Source: Ovis canadensis (Eukaryota; Chordata; Mammalia; Artiodactyla; Bovidae). Taken from it: a stretch of DNA of 64,000 nt. Positions 37,301 through 47,010 of this stretch are shown here, one piece after another. The stretch is taken from NCBI RefSeq assembly GCF_042477335.2, contig NC_091257.1:49756501-49820500 (forward strand), given 5' to 3'. Within the stretch, counting starts at the first letter, position 1, and every line of letters begins with the position of its first letter. Both the position numbers and the translations under genes were made by a program. The notes under the pieces are model-generated. The model saw nothing but the letters and a program-made list of their open reading frames with translations. It ran no database searches and had not been told where the DNA came from.

Positions 37301-40300
37301 AAATAAATGGTGAAAAGCTATTACTGTCATTATTATTTTGGAATTCACTTCTTTGCCTTAAAAAGTGAAGGCAGCTTCTCACATCCTGCATCCCGCCCCC
37401 TGCCCCCCAATAACTTCAGCAGCCACTTAGTAAAGCTGAGGCATGGATTGAAAAAGCAGAAAATGTCTGAAATGGATTGGAGGTAAAGCGTTTGCCAGAA
37501 CTGCCTAACTGCTTCTGCATTTACTGCACACACACAGTGCAAGTTATCTTAACCCTGCCCACAGCTGAAGGTCAAGTTCTTTGTTGCCGTTGTCGTCATC
37601 ACAGGGTGTTTGAGGGCATTTAGGTTTTGAAGACTGACAGAGCCTTTCTCAGGTCAGGTTCTATGAGGACTGGTCCCTGTGGAAGCCGCCTCACTGGCCT
37701 CCGCATGCGTCGCCCCCACCCTCACCCTCAGCCGAGCCAGCACAGGGCATCCAGAGCTCAGAAGCTAACATTCCTGTCCGTAGGGACACCCTCTGGCTGC
37801 CTGTCCCGAGTCTGATACTGACCATGAACCATGCTGCACCTACTGGCTTCAGCGTCTTAGACTCTGTGCCAAGTCCAAGGGTAAGACTCAAAAGTGCAGC
37901 TTAATAAGACGATACAATCATTGCAAACCTAATTAAAAGAGTAAAACAAACCATCTGGAGTGTGTGGTCGGTGCCCAGCATGGGAATCTCCTTTCTTGCC
38001 TGTTCTATAGCTGACGGTGAGTGGGCTTCACCCTCCACACCCACTGACTGGCTTCTTTCAGACCCCTGAATGTCTGCGGCACTTGGCTTCACAGAAGAGA
38101 CCATGCTGTCTGGCTTTTGCTCACTTGCTCAACAGACATTCCAGTTTCCTGGCAAATGCGTGATCTGTTAAATACCAAGAGGGGCTGAAATCCCAAGGTG
38201 CGATCTTCCCACGTTTGGGCCACGAGCACCACTGGAGACTAACAAAGGATGACAGAAGCAGGACACACTCATAAACAGGCTGCAGCTACCTACACCAGGA
38301 AGGGGCTCAGTCTCCTCCCCGCTGAAAATCGTGACACCACCTTAACTCATCCAAGCTGCCGTGTGTAATTAATCAAGATGGCCAAGCATTCTGGGCTAAA
38401 CTTGGTTTTCCATTTGCACCATACACCAAAATCCCAGTTTAAGGAAAACACAGGGCCACTTGGAGAACTTTAAATAATCTATTTTAACAAGTATACACGA
38501 CATAGAAAACTATAAAGCAGTTAGTTCACCAACATCTAGTGTGTGCCTAGTCTGTCAGTCATTCGGCCATGTCCGACTCTTTTTCAACCCTGTGAACTGC
38601 AGCCTGCCAGGTTCCTCTGTCCATGGGATTCTCCACGCAAGAATACTGGAGCTGGTTGCTATGCCCTCCTCCAAGGGATCTTCCCCACCCAAGGATTGAA
38701 CCTGGGTCTCCCGCATTGCAGGCAGATTCTTTACAGTCTGAGCCACCAGGGAGACCCCACATTTACATTCACAAAATGTTAACAATGGGACATTCCACAA
38801 AAACATGCGGAACGCACTCAAACAGGGTGGGAAAAAGATAAGGAAGCCAAGTAGAGTTTGTGAGCCCAAATAAATAGTGTCAGCAAGGTCAGGGAGACGA
38901 GCAGGGTCTTTGTGCAGAATTCCTGGGAGAAGAGGTCAGAGAGAAGACAGAAGCTACACTTGCGAGCAGCTCCCTGGTCTATCAGCAGTGACACGGCGAT
39001 GACAAAATCACCGACCCAGGGTGTTTAGGAAACCTGTGAAACATGAACATGCGGCAAACAACAAGTCTACTAGAAAAAAGGCGAGTCCAGTTGCTGAAGG
39101 TATAAAAGCTGATGATGAAAAACATGGGACCTGTCTGTTCACATGACACTTTCCATGGCAACAGAAAATCCCACCATCCTTTTAGAAAGGAAAAGCCGAC
39201 TTGGAAGGGCAGCAACGCCGTGACTTTTAACCACGGTTCCACCTGTGGCAGGACTATCCCTTCCAGGATCCCTAGACCATGGAATCGACACAGCACAGGC
39301 TGTGTCACCCGGGCACAACACAGCCCAGCTGGGTGCCCGCTGCCCCAAGGGGAGACGCCCTCCTTCCTCCACCAACAAAATCCTGAAATGGGTCCCCAGG
39401 GGGCCTCTGGAGTCTGGTTTTCCCTGTAAAGATCAGGGTGGAGGGAGAAGGCCCCACTGAAGAGGTCCCGGTCCACTGGCTTCTTCCCATCAGCAGGGCC
39501 GCCAATCTAGCAGCTGCCGGCACCACCCATCATAACCTTGAAACCCTGGGGCCACGTCCTTCAGAAGCCACATCCTCCTCCAGGTGGCCAGTCAGTCTTA
39601 CTCAGGACCGCAGTCTGAGCAGAAACGTGGAATGTGTCACTTAAAGGACCTCCTACCCCTTAAAGGAGAAGCTCTCTCCTCCTGCAGGGGCACTAGGGCA
39701 TCTCTTTAGAGTGACTCAGAGTTATCAGTCCAGTGTTAGGTGTTTTTGGGTGGGGTCAGCCATCTCATGCTACGGAACTTGCTCTCAATGCTCTCTGGCC
39801 TGGAAGCCTGCAATTTTACTTTTCAGCCAATTGTGGTATACTCAACATACTACACGGAGTAGGCAATGGCACCCCACTCCAGTACTCTTGCCTGGAAAAT
39901 CCCATGGACGGAGGAGCCTGGTGGGCTGCAGTCCATGGGGTCGCCAAGAGTCGGGCACGACTGAGCGACTTCACTTTCACTTTTCTCTTTCATGCATTGG
40001 AGAAGGAAATGGCAACCCACTCCAGTGTTCTTGCCTAGAGAATCCTAGGGACGGGGGAGCCTGGTGGGCTGCCGTCTATGGGGTCGCACAGAGTCGGACA
40101 CGACTGAAGTGACTTAGCAGCAGCAGCAACATACTACAACTGGGTAAATGGCCCTCTGACTCAGAGTAACAGACTAATTTTGGAAAAGGGAGCTATAAGG
40201 TCAAGAGGAGATCATGACAGAGGTTAAGAGGATAGCACAAATTAAAATCCATCAGAAAGGATAAAGCTGGTCTGGGAACATATTGCACGAAGATCACTAT

Positions 40301-43300
40301 GCAGCCAAGTTCAATTTGAACACAAAGTGCTAGTTGCACTGGCATAGATATAACTAGGAGACACACAACTGCTGGGTCACATGACTAGCAAACCATTGGG
40401 CCTGCTTTTCACAATGTCCTGATGAAGTGAAAAAAGTGAAAGCTGCTCAGTCTTTGCCACTCCATGGACTGTAGCCCACCAGGCTCCTGTCCATGTAATT
40501 CTCCAGGCCAGAATACTGGGGTGGGTAGTCGTTCCCTTCTCCAGGGGATCTTCCTAACCCAGGGATCAAACCCAGGTCTCCTGCATTGCAGGCGGATTCT
40601 TTCCATCTGAGCCAGGAGGGAAGCCGCTATGTCATGCTAAGTGAGTGTAAATGATTCCAGCTGAGATCAAGGAGCAGGGAGACTATTTCAGGAGGTTCCT
40701 GTTTGATTATCTTTTTTTAAATACACACACTGAACAATGGGAATAGGAAGCATAATGACTGACTGGACTGATGAATGATGCTAACTTTAGCATATGGGGG
40801 GTGGGGGTAGGGTAGGAAGACAGTCTAGAGCACTCACTGCACACAGGGGACCAAGCAGATCCACCTGGGACACCTGCCTGCTGACACTGCAGATGGAAGG
40901 CTCTGAGTCTGGGTCCCCCACGTGGGAGTCTGCATAACCGAGCCTGAGTCCAGTTCTACAGAGATGGGTTCAGAATGGGCAGCCTCCTGGGGAGGCGATG
41001 GTGCCAGGGGGCCAGCCTGCTCTGCTGCACAACTGAGAAATCAGACGATGCTGGAAGTGGACACAAATTCCTCCTGTGGGGGCCGGCAGCTTTCCACATC
41101 ATTGCTGGGGTAGGACTTCAAAAGCCTTTTGATGCTTTGAGGTCTGGCAACCCACTCCAGTGCTCTTGCCTGGAGAATCCCAGCGACAGGGGAGCCTGGT
41201 GGGCTGTTGTCCATGGGGTTGCACAGAGTCGGACACGACTGAAGCGACTTAGCAGCAGTAGCAGCAGCAGCAGCAGCAAAGACCTAAGTCAGAGGCCCTG
41301 CCCCAGGAGGGAGGGGTGTTTGGGGTCATTACTTGCTTTTTATAAATCACTGCCCAGCGCTGTAGTTCTGGGATCCATGAGAGCCCCCCTCCTCTCCCAG
41401 ATGTGGAGCCCACCCCCCGTCCCCAGTGACTGGGCAGCTGCCCCTGCACTTACTGCAGGTGATCTGGCACCTTCTGATGGGTTTCCAGGCTTCAGGGAGA
41501 AAGGGCTCAAAACAGAGAAGAGTGGGATGAGAAGATGGTGCCTGTGGTCAGGCTACTGGGAAACTTGCAGCCAGTCCCCAGAGAGGGCTGCCCACTGGCA
41601 ACAGGGCTGTGAACCACGGGGCAGCTGCCCAGGGCCGAGGGGACCACCCACGGTAATGCCACCAGAGAGCAGGGTGGCCAACCTGCCAGGACTGTGTGTG
41701 CATCTTGACGAGGGGGACCTGGCTTTGTCATCAGTATCCTCAGCAACACGCTTCACCCCCTCTGGCCTCAGACTCATCGCTATCGAGGGGGTGGTCCTAA
41801 CGTCTTCCTTCTCAAGTGTGTTGGGAGGGATTCATGAGATAATACATGTCACCTGACTGGCAGAGGGTCTAATATACTAATCCCTTGTTTTCAGCTATCA
41901 GTACTATCTGAACCCAATTAATATCAATTCTCAGTGGAGTAGGATCCATTTCAAAGCTCTTGCCTCACATCGTCCAAGGAAGAGGGTGAGGGCCATGCAG
42001 GAAAGAGAGAAAGAGAGAGTGTTTGTCTTTGTGCAGGCTTATTTTAGACTGGGATTGTCCCCTCCTCAGCTGTGATCAATGGGCCTTCACAATAGCAGGA
42101 AGCCACGATGTCCTGACTGTCATAACAAGACCCTGCCCCTCCAGCCGGTCTCTAAGGGAGGATCCATAATGATGATGTCCAGTCCTCCAGTGTTTAGTTT
42201 ATTCAAACAAAGCAGGGAGAGCAAGCTGGGACCCAGTAAACCAATAAGTAAGGCAGATTACTCCAGAAGTTTCCTATTTTCTCTGTAATAAGCATATATC
42301 CTTATGGATACAGGCTTCCCATATCCATATGGGAAAAGAATCTGCCTGCAATGCAGGAGACCTGGTTTTGATTCATGGGTTGGGAAGATCCCCTGGAGAA
42401 GGGAATGGCTACCCACTCCAGTATTCCTTTCTAGAGAATTCCATGGACAGATGATCCTGGCAAGCTATAGTCCATGGGGTCGCAAAGAGTTGGACACAGC
42501 TGAGCGACTATGGGGTCGCAAAGAGTTGGACACAGCTGAGCGACTAACACACTTATGGATATATACGGGGGTTTCTTAGCTTGTTAACTAACCTAGTTCT
42601 CTAGTTAAAGAAGAAACTCATCACCAACAAGTCTCCTCTTGGTGGTGATGTGGCTCTTAGGCAAATGGAGCCCCAGGCTTCACTTTGCTGTCTTCCCACT
42701 AATTCTGGAAGCGCCACCCTCCCAACACTGTTTTCTCTGAAGTCTTCCTGGTAATTCTGAAACACCTGTTCACGCTGTTCCTCCTGAAATCTCATGTTCA
42801 AACAGTCCAACCTGATTCTTCTTGGGAAAATACAGTGACAGAAGAGCAACACGGGAATGTGTGCAGAGAGAGGACCAGCGTCCAGGCTTCTGGAAGCTTA
42901 CACTGCTGACGAACAAGAACAAAGTACCCCAGGAGAAGAGTTTACAACAAGACAGTGGGGAAACAGAAGGTCTGAATCCTCACGTGTGTGGCTGAGACAC
43001 CAGCTCACACAACTCATACTTTGCTCAGTGAAGAGGTCAAATTAACAAGGCCTCAGTTCAGTTCAGTTCAGTCGTTCAGTCGTGTCCAATGCTTGGCGAT
43101 CCTAACACTTAGGAAATGAAGCAAGGAGATGAAACAAGACCAGTGATGTTTGTGGAAGTGTCATTCTGTACAGAGAAAGAGATACATGGAACCAGATGTT
43201 AAACTCGAGACATCCCTTTTTAGGAAAGCCATTATAAGCAAGATGGGATTTGAGAGAAGCTTAAAAAGCATCCAAAAAGGAACTGTTTACTGAATCCAGT

Positions 43301-46300
43301 AGCACCACCTAAAACGATGTTCACTGAGCAGATGGAAGCCTCCCCAGTCTCTGACCCCACATCAGAGACCCTCCCAGACTGCCGAGTCTCTAATCAGCCA
43401 CGACTGCTGATGAGAGCAGATAATTACAAGCTAGTCTCATGGTTAACTAGCACAAACTTCAGCCAGGATTTCTGGGGTAAGCAGAGAAGAGTTTATTATG
43501 GTACAACTTTCAGATTCAAACCTCTGCTATGTTACGTTATTTTACAGCTTCCTCCAATTATAACATTTGAAAGGGAACACAGTAAGGAAACAGAGAATGC
43601 CTGATAACAGTGCTTTACAAGTTTCATGGGAGCAAGCTGTTCTGTGTCCCCGGTTTTATTTTCCTTAAGCGTTTTCCTGGATACAACCAGCTTATACGTG
43701 AGAAACCCTAAGGCGATGGTACTTATCAGTCTTATCATCCTCCTCCCTCAGGAGTCCTGAAGTTCCAGCCACGCCCCAGAGGACAGCGATGGTGCCTCCA
43801 CCCGTGTGGCCTGGCATCACTGCCCGGCTCTGGCCTGGGAGCACAGATGCGGTCCTTGCGCAGCTCCCTAGACAGGAAGGGGCGAGGCCGTGCTGGGGAG
43901 CTGATCCCCCACCTGCGAGCAGTGGGAGGGGACGAGGAAGTGAGGATGGTCCAGCCCGGGGACAGCCCCGCCAGCAAGGGTGTGGGCAGGTCCAGTGTCT
44001 CTGGAGCCAGAGCCTGGCTTCCCTCCACGGAAGCACTGAGCGAGTAGCCCCTGCAGAGTCACTGACATTCCCTGGGCTCTGCGCTCTTGGCTATAATGAC
44101 ATTGCTAACGTGCCTGCCAGAATAAAATAAAACAGCCCAGTCCCCTTCCAGCCCCTACGGCCTTCCAAGCCGTCCCCAGGAGGTCCACAGGGTGCTGAGG
44201 GACACAGTGCAGGACCTCATGAGAAACTGCAGGTGAGGGGTCCTCATGATGCCTTCAGGTCACCCTGATGCCCAGAAGTTGGGTAGCACCTCCTGGGCCC
44301 TATCGCCCGACCCCTCCCCGACCAGACCTGGACGCTAGGCCAGTGGGGTCACTGTGGGGACCAGTGACTGAAGGCTGGGGTAAGGCCAAGCACCGCTGAT
44401 CCATGCAGATTCAGAATTCCCAGAAGCCAGAGAATTTGGCTTCACAGGTTGAAGCCTTAACTATTTATTTACTATTTATTTATTTCCCCTCAGAGCAAGT
44501 TTCTCCTGAAAGGGAAAAATAATTCTCCTCCCACCTACCTTTCCGTTTGCCTCTTGTTTCCAGCTCTCTAATGGCCACTGAAAAAGAAAATGTCTCTTCA
44601 TTTCAGCCTGGGAAGCCCAGCAGCAGGTCTCCGAGATGCTGGGCACTGGCATGGGTCTTTGCCAACATGTGTGCACTGTCTCTCTCTACCCTACAAGACA
44701 ACCTTCAACCCCAAAGCTCAACACCTCCCAAGTTGACCAGCCGACCTCAGAATTGGGAGGGAATGGCCGGATCTGTCAGAACTCCGTGGAGGGACAAAGC
44801 CATGCTGGCGATGCTCTCAAACCAGCTGAGGCCCTCATTTGAGACAGGAGGAAAGGCACCCGAGGGTCAGACAGAGGCTGGGCTGCAGGGCCTTGTAGTC
44901 CTCAGGCCCCCTGACCACAGGGGGCTGGGGAGTCCTGGGCAAGCTGTGGATGGGGCGGGGGCCTCACTGTCCTCAGAGAACCCTAAAGGGATTCTGTTGC
45001 CCCCACCACCCAGGACCCAACCCTGATCTCTGATTCAGCCTTCAGGACTGAGAGGACCCCACACGTGGCACGTTCATAGGGATTCTACGGCCACCATCTT
45101 TTCACCTCCTTAGAAACTGAGCCTTCGGCTCCTCGATGGTTGTCACGAGGCTGGAAGGATGAACTGAACCTCGGGGCTTATCCTGAGCACCCTGTGTGTG
45201 CAGCACTGGAGTGAGCTCTGTGGGACACATGGGGCAGGGGGGTAGCGGGCAACCTCGGCACCCCGAAATCCAGGGTGGGAGGTACAGGTACACTCTTCAG
45301 AGAACCAGAAGCCCAGGAGGCAGAGTAACACCCAGCGTTTGTGTGGTAGAAGCGAAGGCTGTCCTGACCCTCGGCCAAGGCACCCATAAGCGCCCTCTTC
45401 CAAAGTCCATGGCAGGCAGGCTTTTCAGGGACTGAGGCTGCCAAGACCGGGGCCCAAGGCAGCAGTAGACACAAGGGCAAGTTCTGAAGGGCACAGTTAA
45501 ACAGAAGCAGCTTCAGTTCCTTCTCCATCCCTCCTGAACCTGCCCCATCGGCGACAACACTAGCCCTCCCTGAAGAGGTGGGTCTGGGTAGTAACGCAAA
45601 CCTGTGTCAGCTCCACAGGGCATGAAGAGGCGCCCTGCCCTTGGGGAGTACTCCATGACCAAGGGGTTGACCACTCTGACTTGGAAGAGCAAGACCCCTC
45701 CCCTTTTTGCCTGAAGGCTGTCGACCAACAAGAAAGATTCTCCCTGTGGACAGACAGGTAACTTGAAACCATAGGAGGCCATTCATCCCCTTCGGACTTG
45801 ACTCACTGTCCTGTTTGCGTGTTGGTTTGTTGCCTTAAACACAGGCCTCTGCTTCCACTTGTAGACAGAGGCCCCCCACCAGCCTAAGCCTAGTCCCCAC
45901 GTAGCATTAAAGACAAACACAGCTTTAGGAAGCAATGACAAAGGTTCCTCCAGGTTAAAACTGCTGGCTGTGGGCTGCAGGGTTTGTGGCGAGCTGCCCA
46001 AATTCCCTCCTAATTACCTCCCTCCCCATCCCCTGGCCAGTCCACCCTCTTTTTCATTTGTAAGAAAACACCCACAGATGCAGCTGTATTGAGACGAGAT
46101 GCCCACCTCAGGGCCTGAGCGTTGGGAAAAGATGGGTTGGAGGCCAGTGGAATGACATGAATATGAGAGAAGAGAGGATTTGCTTTTGCCCAAGTGGAGG
46201 GGAGCACGGGCGTCTCGCAATGCTGTAACGTACGAGGTATTGGAACGCATCTGTATTTCAGGTACGTACAGGTGCTTCAACTCTGTAAGGTACTGGAACG

Positions 46301-46952
46301 TGTCAACAAGGAGGCTGGATGTGCTTGGAGTGTGTGCCTGACATAAACTGGCCTTTCTAGAGTTTTTAAATGATTCCTGGCTGGGGAGACATGAAGGAAC
46401 TATGAGGGAACAAGGAGGCTGAGGATGAAAATGCCGCATTGGCAGAAGAGAATCCACTCACACGTCACTGTGCTGAAGGCTTCACGCATCTGACCCTGCA
46501 CTGGGTGCCACCGAGCATCCCGGATGCTCCAGGGAAGATGCAGCCCTGCCACTCAGTTCCCCTCCCTCCCAGGCCCTGGCCACACAGAAATGGTGCCCAG
46601 GATGCACGTGTACATCTGCTACCAGACCCCTGGGGCCAAGGGGGCTGGAGGGTCCTGGTGGAGCTTACCCAGCCTCGGAGATCCTGGCAGCGGCAGCAGC
46701 GCTGGGGCGCTCCCTGTGGCCCCTCGGCCCGAGGCGGCGGCTCTTGGGGTCGCTCAGGAGGCCAGTCCCCGGAGAGGCCTTGCCCTGGGGGTGGGCGGTG
46801 GGGCCATCCTCGCAGCCGTTTAGCAGGCTGGGACCTGCAGGTGCCGCAGTCCTCGCGGGCTGGCGCCCCTCGCCATCATCCTCGCGCGGGGCTGGCAGCT
46901 TCCTCGACAGCTTGTAGCCGTGGGAGATCAGCAGGTCTTCGACACTGTACAT
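25356..46952 (-). CDS. JCAD: JCAD, whole coding span (three coding exons joined)
   Basis: Junctional cadherin-5-associated protein (KIAA1462). The coding sequence joins 46952..46669, 34407..30812 and 25390..25356 on the minus strand, 3915 nt or 1304 residues plus stop. All junctions have consensus GT/AG sites and the phases match (split Gly at residue 95, split Asp at residue 1294). From established knowledge, JCAD is a largely disordered scaffold at endothelial cell-cell junctions, linked to VE-cadherin and ZO-1 contacts, to LATS2/Hippo signalling and to a coronary artery disease locus at human 10p11. Recognition rests on the N-terminus MYSVEDLLISHGYKLSR, several conserved blocks in exon 3 and the C-terminus DSYDPSRVERV. 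No frameshift or premature stop is seen. It is somewhat shorter than the human protein (about 1359 residues from memory), with length lost in low-complexity parts. No transmembrane segment or signal peptide is evident. Confidence 0.96.
26333..26640 (+). mobile_element. two tandem Bov-type SINEs
   Basis: A headless BovA body (26333..26440) is followed directly by a full Bov-tA copy (26445..26640). Confidence 0.9.
26748..26881 (-). mobile_element. BOV-A2-type SINE, half unit
   Basis: Reverse copy with GGTCTGCTGCTGCCCGACTC, then CCAGTGCACGAAAGTGAAAA. Confidence 0.85.
27328..27650. mobile_element. MER-type DNA transposon relic
   Basis: TTCAATAAAAATACAACGTG, ATATCCAAAATGTTATCATT and GGAGCCACATGTGACCAGGG match a known medium-reiterated mammalian DNA transposon. 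The exact family is not fixed. A T-run sits inside. Confidence 0.6.
30122..30127 (-). terminator. JCAD: intronic AATAAA downstream of the exon 3 read-through stop
   Basis: Minus-strand AATAAA, about 0.6 kb after the stop (30732) that would end translation if intron 3 were retained. Intronic polyadenylation is only a possibility. Confidence 0.2.
30187..30403 (-). mobile_element. Bov-tA-type SINE
   Basis: Reverse copy, CTTCAGTCGTGTCTGACTCT to GGGCCACCTGGGAAGTCC. Confidence 0.9.
30812..34407 (-). CDS. JCAD: JCAD exon 3, giant central coding exon
   Basis: A 3596-nt exon that encodes residues 96-1293, about 92% of JCAD. The acceptor is CTCTGTCTCGCAG|GTTCTAC and the donor is TGCCCAG|GTGAGG. The frame opens with FYHQPVLAW. 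An open-frame search would begin at a GTG, which here is Val101 and not a start. Order of features: PPxY motifs at about residues 290-293 (PPSY), 339-342 (PPVY) and 345-348 (PPSY); a Lys/Ser-rich block followed by ETIFCLVSIPVKSE near 560-580; an acidic serine-rich tract near 820-843; ARAARILGIEVAVESLLPG near 1040-1060; FYGRRKCGWTKSPLFVG near 1103-1120; a conserved block with PPFRSTLFHF and RMKEVSSVSRMR toward the end. It has no known enzymatic domain. Large open frames on the opposite strand are GC-rich shadows. Confidence 0.97.
35205..35415 (+). mobile_element. Bov-tA-type SINE
   Basis: Forward copy, TTTCCCTGGTGGCTCGGATG to GACACGACTGAGGGACT. Confidence 0.92.
36250..36425 (+). mobile_element. 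MIR SINE relic
   Basis: GATCCTCACTAAACTC, GGCGCAGAGAGGTTCAATGA and CACACAGCTTGCAAGTGGCA follow the MIR core. Confidence 0.75.
36555..36772 (-). mobile_element. Bov-tA-type SINE
   Basis: Reverse copy, TAAGTCGTGTTCGACTCTTT to CTAAGCCACCAGGAAGAC. Confidence 0.9.
38545..38758 (-). mobile_element. Bov-tA-type SINE
   Basis: Reverse copy, GGCCATGTCCGACTCTTTTT to GAGCCACCAGGGAGACC. Confidence 0.92.
39855..40127 (+). mobile_element. BOV-A2 SINE, complete, with 11-bp target duplication
   Basis: Forward dimer with linker CACTTTTCTCTTTCATGCAT and an AGC tail. Exact direct repeats AACATACTACA lie at 39844..39854 and 40128..40138. Little divergence, so one of the younger insertions here. Confidence 0.95.
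40428..40625 (-). mobile_element. Bov-tA-type SINE
   Basis: Reverse copy with small deletions. Confidence 0.9.
41147..41279 (+). mobile_element. BOV-A2-type SINE, half unit with AGC tail
   Basis: GGCAACCCACTCCAGTGCTC to GAAGCGACTTAGCAGCAG, then (AGC)n. Confidence 0.92.
41690..41870 (-). mobile_element. MIR SINE relic
   Basis: CTCTGGCCTCAGACTCATCG and GAGATAATACATGTCACC follow a reverse MIR. Confidence 0.5.
42311..42551 (+). mobile_element. Bov-tA-type SINE with a perfect 36-bp tandem duplication
   Basis: The last 36 bases of the body (from ATGGGGTCGCAAAG to GAGCGACT) occur twice, at 42474..42509 and 42510..42545, without mismatch. Confidence 0.92.
43052..43102 (-). mobile_element. short BovA/BovB 3' fragment
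   Basis: CAGTTCAGTTCAGTTCAGTC and TTCAGTCGTGTCCAATGC match the shared BovB/BovA end. Confidence 0.65.
46669..46952 (-). CDS. JCAD: JCAD exon 2, coding part (start codon exon)
   Basis: Encodes residues 1-94 and two bases of Gly95. The ATG at 46952..46950 has A at -3 (gcactATGT), an adequate initiation context. The first 17 residues, MYSVEDLLISHGYKLSR, match the conserved JCAD N-terminus. The rest is a basic, Ala/Pro/Arg-rich disordered stretch ending RISEAG. The donor at 46668 reads GCTGG|GTAAGC, a strong consensus. The reading frame runs into a stop immediately inside the intron, so splicing is needed to reach exon 3. Confidence 0.95.
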
Positions 46953-47010
46953 AGTGCTCTGGCCGCATCAAAGCGCCACCGTGGTGACCGTCGTGGTGGC
47001 AGGGCCCACG
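46953..47010 (-). promoter_or_regulatory. JCAD: JCAD exon 2, 5' untranslated part with an upstream ATG
   Basis: Fifty-eight bases between a predicted splice acceptor (pyrimidine-rich tract then CCCCACAG at 47018..47011) and the JCAD start codon. It holds a weak-context ATG at 46968..46966 (T at -3) in a frame different from JCAD, which overlaps the main start. It also holds the stop or overlap region for upstream frames that begin in exon 1. Confidence 0.7.

Larger units (their letters stand above)
34408..46668 (-). other. JCAD: JCAD intron 2
   Basis: Bounded by GTAAGC (46668) and CTCGCAG (34408). SINEs cluster between 35.2 and 42.6 kb. From about 43.1 to 46.7 kb no young repeat is seen. Stretches between the listed repeats (34,408..35,200; 35,420..36,250; 36,780..38,540; 38,760..39,840; 40,630..41,145; 42,560..46,660) hold nothing else I recognise. 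Confidence 0.85.

Noticed and set aside
39711..40112. 133-codon plus-strand frame, and similar frames in many places
   Set aside because: Made by BovA SINE sequence. The same peptide phrases (for example CSCLENPRDGGAWWAA) recur at every SINE.
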